A stretch of 7,553 bases of DNA from a bacterium (lineage in GTDB: Bacteria > Tectomicrobia > Entotheonellia > Entotheonellales > Entotheonellaceae): the NCBI GenBank assembly GCA_027294925.1, contig JAPULM010000446.1, positions 1 through 7,553 of the forward strand, in the 5' to 3' direction. Numbering within the stretch: position 1 is the stretch's first letter; each line of letters opens with the position of its first letter. The notes beneath the pieces were generated by a model. It saw nothing but the letters and a program-made list of their open reading frames with translations, was not told where the DNA came from and searched no databases. The position numbers and the translations under genes were made by a program. Of this stretch, positions 1-4,939 are shown in pieces.

Positions 1-21
1 AAAGGGCATGAGGAAAGACAG

Positions 22-43
22 TTGGTACCACACCAATATGGTG
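22..43. promoter_or_regulatory. Overlapping inverted repeats, candidate operator
   Basis: Two interleaved inverted repeats share ACCA/TGGT half sites. TTGGT (22-26) pairs with ACCAA (32-36) across 5 bases, and CACCA (31-35) pairs with TGGTG (39-43) across 3 bases. They cover the -35 hexamer and most of the promoter spacer, where a bound dimeric repressor would block RNA polymerase. The half site loosely recalls TGGT/ACCA half sites of GntR-family regulators such as FadR, but the spacing does not match FadR, so I assign no regulator. Confidence 0.35.
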
Positions 44-50
44 CTACAAT
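22..50 (+). promoter_or_regulatory. Sigma70-type extended -10 promoter for the ThDP enzyme gene
   Basis: A -35 hexamer TTGGTA (22-27, 4 of 6 to consensus) is followed after exactly 17 bases by TACAAT (45-50, 5 of 6). A TG at 42-43 makes it an extended -10 element. Transcription would start near 57, leaving a leader of about 42 bases with AAAGGAG at 86-92, six bases before the ATG at 99. It probably drives both the ThDP enzyme and the acyl-CoA dehydrogenase. This rests on sequence match only; no start site is known. Confidence 0.6.
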
Positions 51-98
51 AGCCACCGCCCTCAGGTTTACCCAAGGTCAGCAACAAAGGAGCACGAT

Positions 99-1889
99 AT
101 GCCCGAACCCCACGATACTTCTCGCCCACTTTCTCCACCGCAACGGCGCCCGCAGTACGGCTCGGATGTCATCGTTGATCTCTTAAATCTGTGCGGCATT
201 GAGTACGCCGCCTGCAATCCGGGCGCGACGTTCCGTGGCATTCACGATTCACTGGTCAATTACGCCGGTAATCGCATGCCTGAGATTATCGAATGTTGCC
301 ACGAAGAGATCTCAGTGGCCATTGCGCACGGCTATGCCAAGGCGACTGGCAAACCAATGGCCGCTATCGTTCATAACATTGTCGGCTTGCAACACGCCAG
401 CATGGCCATCTTTAATGCCTGGTGTGACCGGGTGCCGGTCCTCACCCTAGGCGCCACCGGCCCGATGGATAGCACGCAGCGACGGCCCTGGATCGATTGG
501 ATTCATACCGCGCTGGTGCAAGGTAACCTGGTGCGTGATTATGTGAAGTGGGATGATCAGCCGCACAACCTGGCCAGTGTGCCGGAATCTTTCCTACGGG
601 CGTATCGTATCGCCACCACCGATCCGCAAGGACCAGTTTATGTCTGTTATGATGCGGGTATCCAGGAGGAACTGCTCAGCTCTGTCCCAGCCTTGCCGGA
701 TCCGCAGCGCTATGCGCCGCCGGCACCGCCGCAGGCCAACCCGGCAGCGCTCGAGCGAGTTGCCGATCAGTTAGTGCAGGCCGAGTTTCCGGTCATTGTC
801 GTCGATATACTCGGCCGTCACCCGGAAGCTGTCGGCAGTCTGGTGGCCTTGGCCGAGTTGCTCGCCATCCCGGTTCTTGACCGAGGCGGCCGGTACAACT
901 TTCCCAATACGCATCCATTGGACTTGACCGGGGCGGACGACGAAATTCTTGCCCAAGCCGATGTGGTGCTGGCTCTGGACGTGCTCGATTTATTTGGCGC
1001 TCTCGGGCGAGTCGACAAAGCCACGCGAATGTTCCAGTCCGACATTAAGCCGCAGACCTCGATTATCCATATCACCATGGGCGACCTGTTTGTGCGCAGC
1101 TGGGCGGCGGACTATGAGCGCCTTCCCCCCGTCGACTTGCCCATTGCGGCGGACACGTCGGTGGCGCTGCCGCATTTGGTCGACCTCTGCCGTGACCGTC
1201 TACGCCCCTCAGACATCTCTCGTCTTGAGGATCGCGCTAAACAGTTGCATGCGAAGCATCACAGTCTACGGCAACAGTGGCAACAGGCGGCTGAGGCTGC
1301 CCGCCAAGAGCAGCCGATTGCGGTGTGCACCGCTGCGGCTGAAATTTGGCAGGTGCTGCGCCATGAAGACTGGGCATTGGTCAATAATGCGGTTGGCGCC
1401 TGGACGCGGCGCTTATGGGATTGGCAGACCGCCGGTTGCTATCTGGGCAAGAGTGGCGGCGCCGGTCTCGGATATGGCATGGGCGGCGCCCTGGGCGGCG
1501 CCCTGGCCTATCGTAACAGCGGCAAACTGTGCGTCAATCTGCAAGCTGACGGCGATATGCTGTTTACCCCAGCGGCGCTGTGGACAGCCGCGCACCATCG
1601 CCTGCCCATGCTGGTGGTGATGTTTAACAATCGCAGCTATTACAATTCCGAAGAACATGCCATCGAGCTCGCCCGGCTGCGCGAACGACCGGTGGAAAAT
1701 GCCGGTATTGGCACGCGACTGGATGATCCCCCGGTCAACTTCGCACAGCTGACGCAATCGTTTGGGCTGTACGGCGAGGGGCCGATTGAAACGGTCGATG
1801 CCATTCGCCCGGCGCTGGAGCGGGCGCTACGTGTGGTGAAAGAGGAAGGGACACTGGCACTGGTCGATATTGTGATGCAAGCGCGTTAG
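99..1889 (+). CDS. Thiamine-diphosphate-dependent enzyme, acetolactate synthase / benzoylformate decarboxylase superfamily
   Basis: This 596-residue protein shows the three-domain layout of ThDP decarboxylases and carboligases. The N-terminal pyrimidine-binding domain (about 20-190) has the cofactor-activating glutamate E69 in an H-E-E...G-Y-A motif. A central domain spans about 215-360. The C-terminal diphosphate-binding domain (about 400-575) has D484-G-D and an N510-N511 pair some 26 residues later that should hold Mg2+. The usual GDG triplet reads A483-D-G here. Such enzymes cleave or form bonds next to a carbonyl, typically on 2-keto acids; the substrate cannot be read. No signal peptide is seen, so it is probably cytoplasmic. 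AAAGGAG six bases upstream supports the ATG. The acyl-CoA dehydrogenase follows after 51 bases without an obvious promoter, suggesting one operon. Anabolic acetolactate synthase is less likely because no ilvN-type small subunit is adjacent. The superfamily call is firm; the reaction is open. Confidence 0.9.
   Translation: MPEPHDTSRPLSPPQRRPQYGSDVIVDLLNLCGIEYAACNPGATFRGIHDSLVNYAGNRMPEIIECCHEEISVAIAHGYAKATGKPMAAIVHNIVGLQHASMAIFNAWCDRVPVLTLGATGPMDSTQRRPWIDWIHTALVQGNLVRDYVKWDDQPHNLASVPESFLRAYRIATTDPQGPVYVCYDAGIQEELLSSVPALPDPQRYAPPAPPQANPAALERVADQLVQAEFPVIVVDILGRHPEAVGSLVALAELLAIPVLDRGGRYNFPNTHPLDLTGADDEILAQADVVLALDVLDLFGALGRVDKATRMFQSDIKPQTSIIHITMGDLFVRSWAADYERLPPVDLPIAADTSVALPHLVDLCRDRLRPSDISRLEDRAKQLHAKHHSLRQQWQQAAEAARQEQPIAVCTAAAEIWQVLRHEDWALVNNAVGAWTRRLWDWQTAGCYLGKSGGAGLGYGMGGALGGALAYRNSGKLCVNLQADGDMLFTPAALWTAAHHRLPMLVVMFNNRSYYNSEEHAIELARLRERPVENAGIGTRLDDPPVNFAQLTQSFGLYGEGPIETVDAIRPALERALRVVKEEGTLALVDIVMQAR
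1482..1505 (+). repeat. Perfect 12-bp tandem duplication within the ThDP enzyme gene
   Basis: GGCGGCGCCCTG occurs twice back to back and encodes G-G-A-L twice (residues 462-469), in the glycine-rich stretch before the cofactor diphosphate-binding motif. It keeps the frame, and small-residue repeats are common in this part of the family, so it may be conserved protein sequence rather than a recent duplication. Confidence 0.6.
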
Positions 1890-1940
1890 AGACGGCATTA
1901 AGGGGTGCAATGGTAAGGTGAATCTGGAAAGGAAAAATAG

Positions 1941-3116
1941 ATGAATTTTGATTTGACTGAACAAGAACTCGCATTTCGTGATGACATACGGGCATGGTTA
2001 CAGGAAAATTTACCCGAGGGCTGGGGCGAAACCGTCTCTGAACCGGTTGAGCTGAGCGAAAAAATCACCTTTTTAAAAGACTGGACACGCAAGTTGCACG
2101 CGGCGGGATACGCCGGCTTGTCCTGGCCAAAAGAATATGGCGGTGGCGGTGCCACCTTGATGGAACAGGTCATTTTTAATGAGGAAGTGGCCCGTTTCAA
2201 AGCCCCCACCGCCTATAACAGCATTGCTTTGGGGATGGTGGGGCCCACCTTGATCGAGGTGGGGACGGAAGAACAGAAACAGCGTTATCTGTCTAAGATG
2301 CTGACCTGTGAAGACATTTGGTGCCAGGGGTATTCAGAACCGAGTGCAGGCTCAGATTTGGCGTCGCTACAAACACGGGCGGTTCAGGATGGTGACGCGT
2401 TCGTCGTCAATGGCCAGAAGGTCTGGACCAGCTACGCGCATGATGCGGCCTACTGCTTCCTCCTGGCGCGTTCCGATCCGGATGTCCCCAAACACAAGGG
2501 CTTGTCGTGCTTTATCGTTGATATGAAAAGCCCCGGCATTGATATTCGCCCTTTGAAGCAAATCACCGGGGAATCCGAATTCAATGAAGTCTTTTTTGAT
2601 AATGTTCGGGTGCCGCGGGAGAATCTGGTCGGTGAGTTGAACAATGGCTGGATGGTCGGTATCGGCTTGCTGATGCACGAGCGTGCCACCACCTCGATTC
2701 TGGCACAGGCAAATTTGCAAACGCTGGTTCGCGATCTGCTCAACCTTGCCCGCCAACGAGGGCTCAGCAAGGACCCGGTGATGCGGCAACAGCTTACCCG
2801 ACTACATATTGAGAGCGAAGCGGTCAAGCACTACGGTTACCGCTCACTCACCAAACGCTTACGTGGCCTACCCCCTGGCCCGGAAGGCTCGGCGCATCGT
2901 CTGATGTTGACGCGTCTGTCCCAGCGTGCACAAGAATTAGCCATGCAGATACAAGGGCCGTACGCACAACTCATGCATGGCTCTTCGCATGCTATTCAAG
3001 ACGGCGCCTGGCAGTTTGGGTTTTTACGCTCACGCTCAGCGACAATCGCTGGCGGCACCGCCGAGATTCAACAAAATATTATCGCTGAACGGGTGCTCGG
3101 ATTGCCCAAAGGGTGA
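1941..3116 (+). CDS. Acyl-CoA dehydrogenase (FAD flavoprotein)
   Basis: This 391-residue protein has the usual length and all three parts of an acyl-CoA dehydrogenase: an N-terminal helical domain, a middle beta domain with the flavin signature C128-Q-G-Y-S-E-P and A-G-S-D-L-A just after it, and a C-terminal helical domain ending with A-G-G-T-A-E-I-Q-Q-N and E-R-V-L-G-L-P. It should oxidise an acyl-CoA to the 2,3-enoyl-CoA, passing electrons through FAD to an electron-transfer flavoprotein, in the cytoplasm. The position of the catalytic glutamate in medium- and short-chain enzymes is glycine here (A370-G371-G372-T373). E247, in H-E-R of the helix that carries the base in isovaleryl-CoA and long-chain enzymes, is the likely replacement. 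AAAGGA lies seven bases before the ATG. Probably co-transcribed with the ThDP enzyme. The end lies 10 bases from the end of the convergent PHP gene. Substrate unknown; branched or cyclic acyl-CoA is possible. Confidence 0.93.
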   Translation: MNFDLTEQELAFRDDIRAWLQENLPEGWGETVSEPVELSEKITFLKDWTRKLHAAGYAGLSWPKEYGGGGATLMEQVIFNEEVARFKAPTAYNSIALGMVGPTLIEVGTEEQKQRYLSKMLTCEDIWCQGYSEPSAGSDLASLQTRAVQDGDAFVVNGQKVWTSYAHDAAYCFLLARSDPDVPKHKGLSCFIVDMKSPGIDIRPLKQITGESEFNEVFFDNVRVPRENLVGELNNGWMVGIGLLMHERATTSILAQANLQTLVRDLLNLARQRGLSKDPVMRQQLTRLHIESEAVKHYGYRSLTKRLRGLPPGPEGSAHRLMLTRLSQRAQELAMQIQGPYAQLMHGSSHAIQDGAWQFGFLRSRSATIAGGTAEIQQNIIAERVLGLPKG

Positions 3117-3126
3117 AGGATTCGTC

Positions 3127-3807
3127 TTACAGGGTAGGGCCTGAAAAGGGGAGTTCGGTGCCATTGGCAGAAGGCAGCATGAGCGGCCGGTAGCTACCAT
3201 AATGCAGCGCTTCCACCAGAGCCGCCTCCGATGTAATTGTGTCATCAAACTCAGTGGCGCAGGTCAAGAACCAATCCGGCTGTATAAAGTGTGCGTCACT
3301 GCCGCCGAGTTCACGCAACTGATGCTGGGTGGCGAGGGTAACCGCTTGTTGATTTTGCTTGTCACGATTCTGGCCGTTGTGACTCTCGATAATGCTGATG
3401 CCCTCAACTTCCGTGATGTCGCGTTGCATGACAACGCCAAAAGCAGATTCTCGAAAGGGGTGCGACGGCGCTGCAACCGCGCCCAGGCGCGTGATCTCAG
3501 GAATAATCTTACGGCCATCATGCATGCGTTGGGTCACATCAATCGCCTCTAATACTCGGTCGGTAATGCCGTAGACCAGCAAGTGTCCCAGGTTGGTGTC
3601 CATCTCAACCCCTTGCAACACGCGCACGCCATAGTCGTCCCAATAGCGCTCAAGGTTCAGACCAGGGGTAAACTTTCGATGTTCGGTCAGGATAAAACCA
3701 TCAAAGGGATGAATGTCACGGTAGGCCAGAATGAGATCAATATAACCTTCAACGGTTGCGGTACTATCATCCGAGGCGGCGGTATGCACATGCATATCGA
3801 GAATCAC
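3127..3807 (-). CDS. PHP-domain metal-dependent phosphoesterase
   Basis: This 226-residue protein opens with the PHP signature D4-M-H6-V-H8-T...S-D-D. It continues with T-E-H43, G-V-E68-M, G-H75, P-S-H116-P, E-S-H143 and closes with G-S-D171-A-H173, giving the full set of His/Asp/Glu ligands for a two- or three-metal site. PHP proteins hydrolyse phosphate esters. Stand-alone relatives include histidinol phosphatase and TrpH/RnmA-type nucleotide phosphatases (about 280 residues), so this is a short, minimal version. The start is GTG: AAGGA (3818-3814) sits six bases upstream of GTG at 3807, whereas the next in-frame ATG at residue 5 would be too far from it. It follows the SDR gene on the same strand after 100 bases that contain a strong hairpin, so it may be partly uncoupled from that gene. 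Second motif is TEH instead of the more usual TDH, which also occurs in the family. Substrate unknown. Confidence 0.85.
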   Translation of the reverse strand: MILDMHVHTAASDDSTATVEGYIDLILAYRDIHPFDGFILTEHRKFTPGLNLERYWDDYGVRVLQGVEMDTNLGHLLVYGITDRVLEAIDVTQRMHDGRKIIPEITRLGAVAAPSHPFRESAFGVVMQRDITEVEGISIIESHNGQNRDKQNQQAVTLATQHQLRELGGSDAHFIQPDWFLTCATEFDDTITSEAALVEALHYGSYRPLMLPSANGTELPFSGPTL

Positions 3808-3826
3808 AGGGCTTCCTTTTTATCTC

Positions 3827-3852
3827 CATACGGCACAACATGGGGTTGTATG
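3827..3852 (-). repeat. Compound inverted repeat in the PHP gene leader
   Basis: ACAAC (3835-3839) and GTTGT (3845-3849) form an inverted repeat across 5 bases. The outer bases CATAC (3827-3831) and GTATG (3848-3852) also match. The element lies 20-45 bases upstream of the GTG start, so it could be a protein-binding site or a leader RNA fold. The arms are short and chance is possible. Confidence 0.25.
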
Positions 3853-3865
3853 ATACCTGGCTAAC

Positions 3866-3897
3866 AGGGTTAGGGCACAGGTCAATGCCCTAACCCT
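3866..3897 (-). terminator. Strong hairpin after the SDR gene, terminator-like but without a U tract
   Basis: AGGGTTAGGGCA (3866-3877) and TGCCCTAACCCT (3886-3897) form a perfect 12-bp stem with an 8-base loop, starting 11 bases beyond the SDR stop codon. The minus-strand sequence after the stem begins GTTAGCC and has no run of T, and the plus-strand side reads CAAATTATACC. It is therefore not a classical intrinsic terminator. It could be a weak terminator, an attenuator ahead of the PHP gene, or a structure protecting the SDR mRNA 3' end. Confidence 0.55.
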
Positions 3898-3907
3898 CAA
3901 ATTATAC

Positions 3908-4813
3908 CTATTGACCGGACCGTTGCAAATGACGCTGATCAAGGCCAAATGTGACTGGCCATAATTCAACCACTTTGTCCAGGGTCCAGCCACCGGGGCA
4001 GAAGACGGTCCTCACCGGAACCGGGTCTTCGATCAATGATAATCGGTCGCCAGTGATGCCTACCGTCCAGCCGGTGATGTCTTGCGCCATATCTGAGGCC
4101 AAAAAGGCCACGACAGAAGCCACATGCTCAGGTTTGCGTTCGGTCACCGGAGCCGGAGCCGCTTCGCCAATGCCGGAATCCGCACGAAGCTGCCGCGCGG
4201 ATTCCGGCACGGTAGCCGTCATGCGGGTGTTGGCGCCGGGCCAAATCGCATTGGCGCGTACGCCATACTTCGACATATCACGCGCCACGGTGCGGGTGAG
4301 GCCAAGAATACCCGCCTTGGCGGCGGCATAGTTGGCCTGGCCGGAATTGCCGGCTGCTGAAATGGACGAAAAATTGATAATACAACCACTCTTTTGCGCC
4401 CGCATCAACACGCAGGCCGGTTGATTGACACAAAAAGCGCCGCGCAGATGCACATTAATAACCGCATCCCATTCGTCGATCGACATATTGAAAACCATAC
4501 GATCGCGTAAGATACCGGCGACATGGACCAAAATATCCAACTTGCCATAGGCGTCAATCGCCGTCTGAATGATGCTCTGGCCGCCTTCCGGCGTCGCCAC
4601 GCTATCATAATTAGGCGTGCCTTCACCGCCCGCCGACTTGATCAAATCAACCGTTTCATCGGCGATCGAATGTGTGCCACCGGTGCCATCGACCGAAACG
4701 CCCAGGTCATTGACCACCACCTTAGCGCCTTCGGCGCCCATCAGCTTGCTGATCTCACGGCCAATACCATTACCACCGCCTGTAACAACCGCCACTTTAC
4801 CCTCTAATAACAT
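3908..4813 (-). CDS. SDR-family oxidoreductase, 3-hydroxyacyl-CoA dehydrogenase (MFE-2) type
   Basis: This 301-residue short-chain dehydrogenase has the cofactor motif T11-G-G-G-N-G-I-G18, the catalytic tetrad N120, S149, Y162 and K166, and D36 at the end of the second beta strand, which favours NAD(H) over NADP(H). The segments V-N-D-L-G and I-L-R-D-R-M resemble the dehydrogenase part of multifunctional enzyme 2, which oxidises (3R)-3-hydroxyacyl-CoA. A tail of about 50 residues after the Rossmann fold makes it longer than FabG (about 245). One departure stands out: the N-N-A-G motif reads H97-V-A-G, losing the normally conserved Asn before Ala. AGGAG (4823-4819), five bases upstream, fixes the ATG. 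It lies downstream of the MoxR-VWA gene on the same strand across 124 bases that hold a candidate promoter. With the acyl-CoA dehydrogenase it would give two beta-oxidation-like steps, which is inference. Confidence 0.88.
   Translation of the reverse strand: MLLEGKVAVVTGGGNGIGREISKLMGAEGAKVVVNDLGVSVDGTGGTHSIADETVDLIKSAGGEGTPNYDSVATPEGGQSIIQTAIDAYGKLDILVHVAGILRDRMVFNMSIDEWDAVINVHLRGAFCVNQPACVLMRAQKSGCIINFSSISAAGNSGQANYAAAKAGILGLTRTVARDMSKYGVRANAIWPGANTRMTATVPESARQLRADSGIGEAAPAPVTERKPEHVASVVAFLASDMAQDITGWTVGITGDRLSLIEDPVPVRTVFCPGGWTLDKVVELWPVTFGLDQRHLQRSGQ
4171..4209. repeat. Perfect 13-bp inverted repeat inside the SDR gene
   Basis: TGCCGGAATCCGC (4171-4183) and GCGGATTCCGGCA (4197-4209) are exact reverse complements with a 13-base loop. 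They fall in the coding region for about residues 202-214, the variable stretch after the catalytic lysine that usually covers the substrate pocket. Nine of 13 pairs are G-C, so the mRNA should fold into a firm hairpin here. Confidence 0.75.
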
Positions 4814-4887
4814 GACATCTCCTACCTTATAACGTTGTAAAATTGCCTAGTGGACATGCGTAGACCAACAACTCATTCAAACACACA

Positions 4888-4939
4888 GCGCGTTTATACG
4901 TTACGCCGCGCGTTCAGCCCAAGTGTGCGGGCGCGCGTT
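4888..4939. repeat. Three GCGCGTT direct repeats between the MoxR-VWA and SDR genes
   Basis: GCGCGTT occurs at 4888-4894, 4908-4914 and 4933-4939, all in one orientation, with starts 20 and 25 bases apart. The first overlaps the -10 of a candidate minus-strand promoter and the last overlaps the MoxR-VWA stop codon. Similar short boxes near a promoter often bind a regulator, but seven bases are few and nothing identifies a protein. Confidence 0.35.
4893..4922 (-). promoter_or_regulatory. Candidate promoter for the SDR gene
   Basis: Reading the minus strand, TTGGGC (4922-4917) is followed after 18 bases by TATAAA (4898-4893). The -10 is good (5 of 6) and the -35 is half-matched. Transcription would start near 4886, giving a leader of about 70 bases. 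If real, the SDR and PHP genes are expressed apart from MoxR-VWA. Confidence 0.3.

Noticed and set aside
949..1620. 223-codon open frame on the plus strand in a second frame
   Set aside because: It is a shadow of the ThDP enzyme: Arg-, Pro- and Cys-rich translation, no ribosome site, no family resemblance.
2367..2827. Two antisense open frames (140 and 125 codons) opposite the acyl-CoA dehydrogenase
   Set aside because: They overlap each other and the well-supported dehydrogenase, and show no domain or start signal.
2939..2982. 9-bp inverted repeat AGCCATGCA / TGCATGGCT in the acyl-CoA dehydrogenase gene
   Set aside because: The loop is 26 bases; roughly one repeat of this size and spacing is expected by chance in this length of DNA.
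3421..3437. GCGTTG-CATGA-CAACGC hairpin within the PHP gene
   Set aside because: Six-base arms in coding sequence are expected by chance several times per window.
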